Source: Chitinophagaceae bacterium (GTDB taxonomy: Bacteria > Bacteroidota > Bacteroidia > Chitinophagales > Chitinophagaceae). From it: DNA of 36,902 bases. Location: NCBI GenBank assembly GCA_947380605.1, contig CANCRO010000020.1, positions 1 through 36,902 of the forward strand, in the 5' to 3' direction. Under the pieces are notes generated by a model. It worked only from the letters and a program-made list of their open reading frames with translations, ran no database searches and was not told the DNA's origin. A program made the translations under genes and the position numbers. Positions 17,784-25,416 of the stretch are shown piece after piece (position 1 is the stretch's first letter; the number at the start of each line of letters is the position of its first letter).

Positions 17784-18536
17784 TTAGCCCTTTCTTGCTT
17801 TTCTGAGATCTACATTTTGATAATAACTCAACCGGAGTATATTCATATTGCGAAACTTATTACCTGTTGGTAATTGCTGAAAAAGATTCATATAACCTAA
17901 CTGAAGAGCATTTCCCTCATTGAATCTGTATCTAAAAGAAGTAGAAATTCTATTTTGATCAAAATAATTATATACCACTTGCTTACCTGCTTGAATAAAT
18001 ATTTCATCGCTCAAAATCAGAGAAATATTTTTAAGTACCCCTTCTTTTTTACTAAGAGGTAATTCAGCTGAAAATAAATACCTAAAACGAAAATTAAAAG
18101 GAGTTTCAGGTGCAAGAGTAGAATCATTCAGAAGAATTTTTCGAAACCTTTCTTCTAACCTAAGTCTTTGAGTGATTTTTTTTGAAGAGAAGCTCTTCAA
18201 AACTTGAATTTGTTGCCAGGGTCTATATTCAGGTTGAGTTACTGTAATTTTAGAAGTATTGGGAAGTACTGAAATATGTTGATACCCAGCCGCTAATTTC
18301 ACAAAATCATTTACACTCCATGAAAGCCCTAGCAATACTAAACTTTGCGATGCTTTATTAATAGAATGATCCACTGAACGTACAGTTGATTCAGCCATTA
18401 AATCCAATTGATTACTTACTCTAAATTTACCTGTATAGGTTAGCCAATACTGGCTAGTATGATCAACATTTTTTACCCCCTGAGAATAAAGAGAATAAGA
18501 AAAAAATAAAATTAAAAAGAAAAAGAAATACTTCAT
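17784..18536 (-). CDS. DUF2490 outer-membrane-type protein
   Basis: The protein matches the DUF2490 pattern: a signal peptide (MKYFFFFLILFFSYSLYSQG), then amphipathic strands alternating with turns (WLTYTGKFRVSNQLDLMAEST, FVKLAAGYQHISVL, ITQRLRLEERFRKIL, FNFRFRYLFSAELPL, ISTSFRYRFNEGNALQLGYMN) and a short basic tail. That strand pattern suggests a small outer-membrane beta-barrel; function is unknown. I take ATG 18536 as the start, 250 aa, because it puts the lysine and hydrophobic core of the signal peptide first; ATG 18548 adds four residues. It reads in the same direction as the TonB receptor but is separated from it by a strong terminator and has its own promoter box. Confidence 0.8.
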   Translation of the reverse strand: MKYFFFFLILFFSYSLYSQGVKNVDHTSQYWLTYTGKFRVSNQLDLMAESTVRSVDHSINKASQSLVLLGLSWSVNDFVKLAAGYQHISVLPNTSKITVTQPEYRPWQQIQVLKSFSSKKITQRLRLEERFRKILLNDSTLAPETPFNFRFRYLFSAELPLSKKEGVLKNISLILSDEIFIQAGKQVVYNYFDQNRISTSFRYRFNEGNALQLGYMNLFQQLPTGNKFRNMNILRLSYYQNVDLRKARKG

Positions 18537-18595
18537 TGAAGAATACACTAATTACCTTAAGGATTTAAAATAAAGAATCATAATTTATCAAGTCT

Positions 18596-18603
18596 CAAAG
18601 ATA
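18596..18603 (-). promoter_or_regulatory. Putative -7 box of the DUF2490 gene
   Basis: The minus strand reads TATCTTTG (TAnnTTTG), about 60 bases before the ATG at 18536. No -33 TTG is evident. The same octamer occurs at the TonB receptor promoter. Confidence 0.4.
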
Positions 18604-18658
18604 ATATAGTTTATAGTATTTTAAAATGATAGTGTTAGTTTATTTAGACATCAGTGAT

Positions 18659-18695
18659 AAAAAAAATCCGTCTCCAAAAAATATGGAGACGGATT
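18659..18695 (-). terminator. Rho-independent terminator of the TonB receptor gene
   Basis: Perfect 12-bp stem AATCCGTCTCCA (18665-18676) and TGGAGACGGATT (18684-18695), seven-base loop, followed on the minus strand by a run of eight T. It lies 21 bases after the receptor stop and separates it from the DUF2490 gene. Confidence 0.9.
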
Positions 18696-18715
18696 CAAAT
18701 TAATTATTCAATTTT

Positions 18716-21643
18716 CTATTTTTTATTCAATAACCCGTCAACAGTAATCGCAACATAATATAATGCACCAATAGTTGGTCCACCTGCATATTGAATATGG
18801 CGATTGTTAAATATATTAGTACCGCCTAATTTTATAGTTGATTTTACTTTAGGTAATCGGATGGTAAACTGTGCATCTACATTGTTAATAGCTGCAATAT
18901 TACCAGTTACCAAAGGACTTTCCCAAAGAAAACTATTTTGCCATTTCCACACAATATTAAATCCAACATTTCGAGAAATTGCTCTATTACCAAAAGATAA
19001 ATTTGTAGTCCAATCCGGTGTATTGAATCCTGTTACAAATAAATCAGGACTAGTAATTCCTTTTATTTTATTATAATTTACGTTTCCAGAAATAGTAAAG
19101 GTTTTATAAAAATTATAGGTCAATCCCAATGAAGAGCCATAAGTGGTATACTTGTTTTTTGCATTGGTGTAAACTCTGTAACGCTCCTGCCCCTTGCTAG
19201 CAGCATTTGCACCACTTGACAAAGTAGCCTCTCTATTACGGTCTATCATTGCAATCACTGCTGCATCAGAACCCACCGTTTCTTCCTTTGGAACAAAAAC
19301 TTGTACTTGTCCTAAAAAGCCATCATAAATATTCGCATAGGCATCCACGTCAATGAATACTTTATTATCAAATAAAACCGATTTATACCCTATCTCATAA
19401 GAATTGATTCCTTCAGGACGACCATCTGGTAAAGCACCTAATTTCAATAGAGAGCGATTTGCCAAAGCAGCAGCATCTGAATTACCTGCCGATTTTACTA
19501 CCGCATTAAAAGCAGCAACGGAAGACTGGGTATAGCTATTTTCACGGTATCCAAGACCTTCATTAATAACGGGAAGAATACCTACTCTTTTTACTCTACC
19601 ATTATTCACATAAGATAATGCTTCAAATAAAGCAGGAAAACGATATCCTTGCTGATAGGTAAATCTGAAATTATGCTTTTCATTAACCGTGTATACAGCA
19701 GCTAAACGAGGAGTAAGTTTTGCAGAGAACGCTGGATTGTAATCTGCTCTCAATGAACCCCAAAGTTTCAAATGATCATTAAACAATGTCTTGGTAAGCT
19801 GAGCAAAACCTCCGAATTTTTTATAATACGTATTACTACCAAAACTACCATTGGCTAAAGGACTATTTCTATCAGCGATTGAACGGGTAAAATCAACGAA
19901 ATTATTTCCATCGGGAATTAATTCATAAACCCTCGCATCAGCACCTACTAATAAGTTAAAAATTTTAACCTGCTTGGTCAGGTCAAGCTGCCCTTCTACA
20001 TGATATAAATTACTCTTTTGAATTAGAGCGGCACCACCAGTTAAAGGTGCGTTAGGAATAGCACTGGATTTAATATCCCAATTATTAATACTAATAATAG
20101 AATCTCTTACGGTATTAAAACGCTGTGTACCTGGAACTACCCTACTAGCATCAGCTTGAAGTCTTGCGAAGGCATTAGCAGCAGCTAGATTATCTGAAAT
20201 TAATGTCCCTCCATTATTAGTTGCATAAGATGTAAGCGCCGCTTTATATTTTGCTGCCCAAGCAGTACCACTACCCCCAGAATAAAGATCTAAGTTATCT
20301 GCTAATGGTTTTACATTGTATGAGTCGCCCGAATTTTCAATAGAAGTATAGGCTTTAATCGTAAAATTGCTTCCCTTCAATTCTAATTGGTGATTTTGAA
20401 CCACTACATTATCTAATTTAATTTTATTACCTCTTTGAAATACTCCATCCATTTTTCCTACTCTGTAAGAATAGGCCAAAGTAGTGTTGGGAGTAATTTT
20501 ATAATGAAGTGCAGCATCTAGTTTCAAATTATCTACCGATGGATTTACAAGATCTTTTTCCCAATATCCTGTTCGCGCAACCGTTAAGGTTCTATTGGTA
20601 AGTCCATCAATTTTTAATCCGCTAATAGAAACCGTATTACTTCCTGCAAGGGCATCATCACCATATTTATTCCATCCATCAAAAACAGCATTGTTAGCAC
20701 CACTTAATGCTGGATACAATGGGTTGGCAGTATTTTTATTATTTGGATTTTGATCGAATTGGCTATTGGAAATCCAATCAGTCCCTTTCAGATAACTAGC
20801 GTTTACCTTAAAAGCAAACTTATCCTTGTATGCTCTATCAAATCGTATAGCCGTTTCCGTAAGTAAACTGGGTGAATGATCTATGCCATCCACATGATTT
20901 AAACCTGTTCTTTGAAATACACTTAAACCCTGCGAAGTGAAAGGGTTTTTAGTAATCAAATTCGACATCCCATTAATCGCATTCATCCCATATAATGCAG
21001 AAGCTGCTCCAGGAGTTATTTCAATACTTTGAATATCGAGCTCTGTGGGCCCAATGGCATTTCCAAGTGGCACACCAAGGGTTGCTGCCTGCATATCAAT
21101 ACCGTCAACCAATTGCATAAATCGAAAATTATTAGGAATATTAAACCCCCGTGTATTAGGAACTTTAAAAGTGATTGACGAGGTAGTTAATTGAACCCCT
21201 TTCACATTGCCAATTGCATCATAAAAAGATGCAGCAGGCGTTTCCTTCAATGACCTAATGTCTAATTTTTCAATACTAACTGGTGATTTTAATACTTTTT
21301 CAGAAGTACGGCTGGCTGTAACAACGACTGTATTGGCCAAAAATGTTTGACTAGTTAACTGAATCGCTAATTTCGAATTAGCATTTTTTAATTCAATTTC
21401 CTGAGGAGTAAATCCTATAGAGGAAACTACTACTACAAAAGGAAATTTTTGGTTAATCACTAATGAAAATCGGCCAGAAGAATCTGAAATTGTACCCTTG
21501 GAAGAACCTTTAACAGATATACTTACAGCAGATAACCCTTCGTGATTTTCTCCAACAATTCTACCACTCAAAATGGCACTTCCATTTAATTGAGCCTTGA
21601 CAATTACTGGAATTAAAATCAAAAGAACTAAAATTTTTTTCAT
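18716..21643 (-). CDS. TonB-dependent outer-membrane receptor with CarboxypepD_reg-like N-terminal domain
   Basis: This is a 975-aa outer-membrane active transporter. A signal peptide (MKKILVLLILIPVIVKA) is followed by a CarboxypepD_reg-like domain (about residues 23-110, SGRIVGENHEGLSAVSISVKG), a plug domain (about 115-230, with RGFNIPNNFRFMQLVDGIDM and ITPGAASALYGMNAINGM) and a long 22-strand-type barrel, closing with a strand of the type NIFNNRHIQYAGGPTIGALYY. There is no SusD partner, so it is not a SusCD glycan importer. Its upstream region carries a 19-bp palindrome shared with the cysH promoter, placing it in the sulfur regulon. I infer import of a sulfur compound or a chelated cofactor needed for sulfate assimilation; the sequence does not name the ligand. 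Confidence 0.93.
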   Translation of the reverse strand: MKKILVLLILIPVIVKAQLNGSAILSGRIVGENHEGLSAVSISVKGSSKGTISDSSGRFSLVINQKFPFVVVVSSIGFTPQEIELKNANSKLAIQLTSQTFLANTVVVTASRTSEKVLKSPVSIEKLDIRSLKETPAASFYDAIGNVKGVQLTTSSITFKVPNTRGFNIPNNFRFMQLVDGIDMQAATLGVPLGNAIGPTELDIQSIEITPGAASALYGMNAINGMSNLITKNPFTSQGLSVFQRTGLNHVDGIDHSPSLLTETAIRFDRAYKDKFAFKVNASYLKGTDWISNSQFDQNPNNKNTANPLYPALSGANNAVFDGWNKYGDDALAGSNTVSISGLKIDGLTNRTLTVARTGYWEKDLVNPSVDNLKLDAALHYKITPNTTLAYSYRVGKMDGVFQRGNKIKLDNVVVQNHQLELKGSNFTIKAYTSIENSGDSYNVKPLADNLDLYSGGSGTAWAAKYKAALTSYATNNGGTLISDNLAAANAFARLQADASRVVPGTQRFNTVRDSIISINNWDIKSSAIPNAPLTGGAALIQKSNLYHVEGQLDLTKQVKIFNLLVGADARVYELIPDGNNFVDFTRSIADRNSPLANGSFGSNTYYKKFGGFAQLTKTLFNDHLKLWGSLRADYNPAFSAKLTPRLAAVYTVNEKHNFRFTYQQGYRFPALFEALSYVNNGRVKRVGILPVINEGLGYRENSYTQSSVAAFNAVVKSAGNSDAAALANRSLLKLGALPDGRPEGINSYEIGYKSVLFDNKVFIDVDAYANIYDGFLGQVQVFVPKEETVGSDAAVIAMIDRNREATLSSGANAASKGQERYRVYTNAKNKYTTYGSSLGLTYNFYKTFTISGNVNYNKIKGITSPDLFVTGFNTPDWTTNLSFGNRAISRNVGFNIVWKWQNSFLWESPLVTGNIAAINNVDAQFTIRLPKVKSTIKLGGTNIFNNRHIQYAGGPTIGALYYVAITVDGLLNKK

Positions 21644-21690
21644 ATTTTTTTACTTCATTTTTATAATGAAAGAGGTTTTAATAATAATTA

Positions 21691-21709
21691 GTATACCATT
21701 TTAGTAGAC
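21691..21709. promoter_or_regulatory. Second operator-like site in the TonB receptor leader
   Basis: GTATACCATTTTAGTAGAC matches the shared palindrome GTCTACCAAATTAATAGAC at 15 of 19 positions and keeps the outer half-sites. It lies 48 bases upstream of the receptor ATG, downstream of the predicted transcription start. Confidence 0.5.
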
Positions 21710-21832
21710 TATTAAATTAAAAAAATTTAGCTAGGTAGCGATTGAATTAAAATAAAACTTGAACAACAAGAAATTGAATACATTTTCATAAAATATTATT
21801 TTGCTTCAAGCGGTTTAACTATTAAAGTTTTA

Positions 21833-21864
21833 CAAAGATAATAGTATTTTTATTAGTCTACCAA
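21833..21864 (-). promoter_or_regulatory. Promoter of the TonB receptor gene
   Basis: On the minus strand: TTG (21864-21862), 21-base spacer, TATCTTTG (21840-21833), a good match to the Bacteroidota TTG-N~20-TAnnTTTG promoter. The -33 TTG lies inside the shared palindrome, so a bound regulator would touch RNA polymerase directly. Confidence 0.65.
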
Positions 21865-21874
21865 ATTAATAGAC
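21856..21874. promoter_or_regulatory. Shared 19-bp operator candidate at the TonB receptor promoter
   Basis: GTCTACCAAATTAATAGAC (minus strand GTCTATTAATTTGGTAGAC) is an imperfect palindrome with GTCTA/TAGAC arms. The minus-strand form differs at one position only from the plus-strand site at 33183-33201 upstream of cysH. It overlaps the -33 element of the receptor promoter. No regulator gene is in the window; Rrf2-type regulators are one plausible class, by analogy only. Confidence 0.7.
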
Positions 21875-22027
21875 AATTATTTTAAATTTTATTTTAGTAA
21901 AATTGTTAGCAACAAAAGAGAGGGGGAAAAGTAAGTAAGAATTACACAGTATTACTTCCATCCAATCGCTCCATTCAATAATAGAAAACAAAAAGTAGTA
22001 AAGCTTGCTTTAAATTAAAAAGATATC

Positions 22028-22993
22028 CTATAAAAATAAAGCTCTATAAATAGTGATGAGACTACAAAAAATAACGACTATACCCACTGCAATAAACATT
22101 TTTTTAGTAGGCAATTTAGACGTAAGCATTGCAGAGAAAGGAGCTGTAACAATACCACCAATCAATAATCCTGCAACAATATTCCAATGATGAATACCTA
22201 TTGTAAAAATAAAAGTGATAGCGCTAGCTACGGTTAAAATACATTTTGCAAAAGTAGAACTTCCAATTACATATCGAGGAGTATGACCATTTTTGATAAA
22301 AGTGCCCGTTACTAAAGGGCCCCAGCCACCACCTCCAAATGAATCTATAAAACCTCCTATCAAACCTAGAAATGTAATATTGACCTTTTTCTTTTGGAGA
22401 CTACTATCTTTTGAACTAAATGCATTTTGTATAATTCTTATACCCAAATACATTGTATAGAAAGCAATAAAGGGTTTAGTCATTTTTGCATACCTTTCTC
22501 CTACATAAGTTAATAATATTGCGCCTATAACTGCACCGATAATTGCAGGTATTGCCAAAGACTTGACTAGTTTTTTATTGATATTACCCAACTGCCAATG
22601 ACTAATTGAACCAGCTGCACTGGTAAAAGATTCCGCAGAATGAATGCTTGCACTGATTACTGGCGGAGGAACATTTAACACGAGCAAAATGGTCGTACAA
22701 ATTACACCATATCCCATTCCCATAGAGCCTGCCACCACTTCGGCACTAAAACCTACTAAAAGCATCCAATAAAATAAATGATTATCCTTTTGGAGTGCCA
22801 ATTGCAATTGGGAAAGTTGTTCGGCAGAAAGAAAAAAATAAGTAAACAAAACAATCAATGCAATAACTGATACAGCTACCATATATTTATTTAGCACTTT
22901 TCGTCGAGATGAAACCAACTCATTGACTGTGGAAACCACTTCTTTCGAATGAGTAATTTCTACAATTATTTCTTCAGGTGTATTTGATTTCAT
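22028..22993 (-). CDS. TauE/SafE-family membrane transporter (sulfite/sulfur-compound carrier)
   Basis: This is a polytopic protein of the TauE/SafE (DUF81) family, whose members move sulfite, sulfoacetate, sulfate or related anions across the inner membrane. After a polar N-terminus of about 35 residues there is a separate first helix (YMVAVSVIALIVLFTYFF), followed by the typical two halves of the family, including GSMGMGYGVICTTILL and GGFIDSFGGGGWGPLVTG, the repeated Gly-rich signature. I place the start at ATG 22993 (MKSNTPEEII, 321 aa), one base after the upstream stop; ATG 23029 would overlap the met8-like gene by 35 bases. As last gene of the cys operon it probably imports sulfate or exports excess toxic sulfite. 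Confidence 0.88.
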   Translation of the reverse strand: MKSNTPEEIIVEITHSKEVVSTVNELVSSRRKVLNKYMVAVSVIALIVLFTYFFLSAEQLSQLQLALQKDNHLFYWMLLVGFSAEVVAGSMGMGYGVICTTILLVLNVPPPVISASIHSAESFTSAAGSISHWQLGNINKKLVKSLAIPAIIGAVIGAILLTYVGERYAKMTKPFIAFYTMYLGIRIIQNAFSSKDSSLQKKKVNITFLGLIGGFIDSFGGGGWGPLVTGTFIKNGHTPRYVIGSSTFAKCILTVASAITFIFTIGIHHWNIVAGLLIGGIVTAPFSAMLTSKLPTKKMFIAVGIVVIFCSLITIYRALFL

Positions 22994-22994
22994 C

Positions 22995-23630
22995 TTATTT
23001 ATCTTGAGAAAGTTTTTTGGTGATTTCATTTAACTGCTTCACTTTTTCAGCAAAGTCGCCCCCCATCTTATTTCTTATTAATTGCATATTGCCTAATAAT
23101 TCATCAATCTCATCGGGCAAGGTTTCATTTAACAATTCCTTTACCCTTTTAGCGATGGTGGGTGATTTACCATTGGTGCTAATAGCAATTTTTAGATTCC
23201 CTTTTTGTACAATTGAACCCAAATAAAAATCACAGAGCAAGGGTTTATCTGCTGCATTAACCAATTTACCCCTAGCTTTCGCATCACTACTTACCTGCCT
23301 ACTCACCGTCTCCTCATTCACCGCAGCAAAAACAATATCAGCACCTTCAATATCTGAACTTTGATAAGGGCGTTCTATCAATTCTATATTTTTCTTTCCT
23401 TCCACCAATTCCTTAATTTCATCGCTAATTTGAGTGGCTACTAATTTTATTTTTCCATTAGGCGCATTCTGTAATACAACAGCTAATTTTTCCATTCCGA
23501 CATACCCTCCTCCCACTATCAATAAGGATAAATTCTCCAGCTTTAGAAAAACCGGAAACAAACGATTCCCCGCTGACGATGAATCATTGTCAGCAAGCGG
23601 ATCAACCAAAGAAGGAATTTTATCTGTCAT
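22995..23630 (-). CDS. Precorrin-2 dehydrogenase / sirohydrochlorin ferrochelatase (Met8/CysG N-terminal type)
   Basis: This enzyme oxidises precorrin-2 to sirohydrochlorin with NAD and inserts iron, making siroheme for sulfite reductase. The 211-aa protein is a stand-alone version of the CysG N-terminal half. The Rossmann motif IVGGGYVGMEKL is at 38-49, the likely catalytic Asp128 is in LVNAADKPLLCDF, and ISTNGKSPTIAKRVKELL (150-167) matches the dimerisation and substrate region. The C-methyltransferase activity is on a separate gene in the same operon (27169-28017). An N-terminal stretch of about 25 polar residues precedes the fold. The stop nearly abuts the tauE start, suggesting translational coupling. 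Confidence 0.9.
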   Translation of the reverse strand: MTDKIPSLVDPLADNDSSSAGNRLFPVFLKLENLSLLIVGGGYVGMEKLAVVLQNAPNGKIKLVATQISDEIKELVEGKKNIELIERPYQSSDIEGADIVFAAVNEETVSRQVSSDAKARGKLVNAADKPLLCDFYLGSIVQKGNLKIAISTNGKSPTIAKRVKELLNETLPDEIDELLGNMQLIRNKMGGDFAEKVKQLNEITKKLSQDK

Positions 23631-23685
23631 AGTTTAATTTCAGAATCTTAATAGAACAATTATAATTAGTAAATAATGCTATCTA

Positions 23686-25350
23686 CTAAAATTGTGTTCG
23701 CAAAGCATAATCTCCAAATGATTCCTTAGTTTTTCTTTTTTCCTTAAAGGAAGCAAATAGACTATCTAATTCAACCAAAATTTGTGACTCATCTAGACTT
23801 TCCATAAACAATTGATTCAAACGTTGTCCCACATTATCTCCTCCAATATGTAGATTATACCTTCCTGGAGCGGTTCCTACCAAACCAATTTCAGTTGCAT
23901 AAGGTCTAGCACATCCATTAGGACAACCCGTCATCCGCATAATAATACTTTCGTTTTGCAACTGATGTTTTTCTAACAATGGTTCAATCTTTGAAATCAA
24001 TGAAGGCATATAGCGCTGTGCTTCAGCCAAAGCAAGCGGACAGGTTGGTAAAGCAACACAAGCCATTGCATTTTTTCTAATGACCGATGCAGCCTCTGTA
24101 TGTTCGATGATCTTAAAACGTTTCAAAATTTCATTGATGGCTGATTTATCCTTTTCAGCAATATCACTTATAATCATGTTTTGATTACTAGTGAAAAGGA
24201 AATTACATTTCCCCGTCTGAGCTATCTCCAACAGTGCAGTCTTCAACGCTAATTTTTCATCATCCAGCACTCTACCATTTTCAACAAATAAGGTATAATA
24301 CCATTTACCTGAAATACTTTTTTCCCAACCATAACGATCTACACGACTAGTAAAAACAAAAGGTCTTGCTGGTTCCAAATCAAAACCAGTGCGTTTTTCT
24401 ACTTCTTTTCGATACTGATCTACTCCCATTTTATCAAGGGTATATTTCAACCTGGCTAGTTTACGATCACTCCTATTTCCAAAGTCGCGCTGAACAGTAA
24501 GAATTTCATAGACTGTTTTTAAAACCTTTTCCTCTGTATCAGCAAATCCTATTACTGTTCCTAATCTAGCATAGGTTTCAGCATTACCATGGGTAGTTGA
24601 TAATCCGCCACCAATAGCTATATTAAATCCTTTCAACTGATTATCTTCTATGATTGCAATCAAGCCAATATCATTCGTTAAAACATCCACGTCATTATTA
24701 GGAGGAATAACAATCCCTATTTTAAATTTCCTTGGCAAATAACGATTCTGATATAAAGGATCTTCTTCCTCTTTTTTATCAATCACCAATTCATCATCTA
24801 ACCATATTTCATAATACGCCTTAGATTTAGGCATTAATAATGTACTAATCTTATCCGCATAAGCAAATACCTGATCATGAATAGGTGATTCACTTGGATT
24901 AGAACTACAAGCTACATTTCTATTAATATCTCCACAGGTAGCGATAGAATCCAAATGAGCCGCATTAAAAGATTGAATAGTAGGCTTTATTTTAGATTTT
25001 ATTATTCCATGCAACTGAATTGTTTGGCGGGTAGTAATTTTAATAACTCCAGTAGAATTATCGCCAGCAATATGATGCGCAGCAATCCATTGCTTTGCAG
25101 AAAGTAGTCCTCCAGGCAAACGCAAACGAATCATAAATGAATACAATCGATCCAATTTTTTTGCCGCACGCTCTTCCCTTCTATCACGGTCATCTTGCTG
25201 ATACATACCATGAAATTTGATAACTGCTTGATCATCTTCACGAATTGCACCAGTAATTTCATCTGACAAACTTTGTTTAATAGTTCCTCTGAGTGCATCA
25301 CTAGCCTCTTTAATATTTTCAATCGCTGATTTTTTATTAGTAGCTGACAT
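23686..25350 (-). CDS. cysI: Sulfite reductase hemoprotein subunit (NADPH, assimilatory)
   Basis: This is the siroheme and [4Fe-4S] subunit that reduces sulfite to sulfide with six electrons. Cluster cysteines are at 431, 437, 476 and 480 (CVALPTC and TGCPNGCARP), the same spacing as in the E. coli enzyme. Substrate and siroheme contacts are visible in RLRLPGG (75-81), TTRQTIQLHG (106-115), CGDINRNVACSSNP (139-152) and the lysine pair in RKFKIG (207-212). At 554 aa it has full length. The flavoprotein partner cysJ lies 66 bases upstream and the siroheme enzyme 55 bases downstream. A perfect 14-bp palindrome sits eight bases before its start codon. Confidence 0.96.
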   Translation of the reverse strand: MSATNKKSAIENIKEASDALRGTIKQSLSDEITGAIREDDQAVIKFHGMYQQDDRDRREERAAKKLDRLYSFMIRLRLPGGLLSAKQWIAAHHIAGDNSTGVIKITTRQTIQLHGIIKSKIKPTIQSFNAAHLDSIATCGDINRNVACSSNPSESPIHDQVFAYADKISTLLMPKSKAYYEIWLDDELVIDKKEEEDPLYQNRYLPRKFKIGIVIPPNNDVDVLTNDIGLIAIIEDNQLKGFNIAIGGGLSTTHGNAETYARLGTVIGFADTEEKVLKTVYEILTVQRDFGNRSDRKLARLKYTLDKMGVDQYRKEVEKRTGFDLEPARPFVFTSRVDRYGWEKSISGKWYYTLFVENGRVLDDEKLALKTALLEIAQTGKCNFLFTSNQNMIISDIAEKDKSAINEILKRFKIIEHTEAASVIRKNAMACVALPTCPLALAEAQRYMPSLISKIEPLLEKHQLQNESIIMRMTGCPNGCARPYATEIGLVGTAPGRYNLHIGGDNVGQRLNQLFMESLDESQILVELDSLFASFKEKRKTKESFGDYALRTQF

Positions 25351-25357
25351 AGGCGAC

Positions 25358-25371
25358 TCCCGATATCGGGA
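25358..25371. repeat. 14-bp perfect palindrome in front of cysI
   Basis: TCCCGATATCGGGA is fully self-complementary and GC-rich against an AT-rich spacer. It lies between cysJ and cysI, eight bases upstream of the cysI ATG. Similar CCCGAT...ATCGGG palindromes are, from memory, recurrent intergenic elements in Bacteroidota. In RNA it could form only a loop-poor hairpin or pair intermolecularly. Confidence 0.7.
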
Positions 25372-25416
25372 TTATTTTATTGATTAATAATTTTTTTAGC
25401 TTTTATAGTTTCAATG

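Larger units (their letters stand above)
21644..22027. other. 384-bp regulatory spacer between tauE and the TonB receptor
   Basis: No gene is seen. On the minus strand it contains the receptor promoter (21833-21864), a shared palindrome overlapping that promoter (21856-21874), a predicted leader of roughly 180 bases, and a second palindrome-like site inside the leader (21691-21709). A small AAAGC-TT-GCTTT hairpin at 22000-22011, 16 bases past the tauE stop, could help end the cys operon transcript. The rest is AT-rich with no further structure that I can support. Confidence 0.7.

Noticed and set aside
18804-19076. A 90-aa plus-strand frame inside the TonB receptor gene
   Set aside because: Antisense shadow of a strong coding gene, with no promoter and no recognisable protein features.
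21994-22011. A firm terminator for the cys operon at the AAAGC-TT-GCTTT hairpin
   Set aside because: The stem is only five pairs with a two-base loop and the T run is offset, so it is mentioned only as a possibility in the spacer entry.
22994-23029. The longer TauE/SafE start at 23029
   Set aside because: It would overlap the siroheme gene by 35 bases; the ATG at 22993, one base after that gene's stop, fits translational coupling better.
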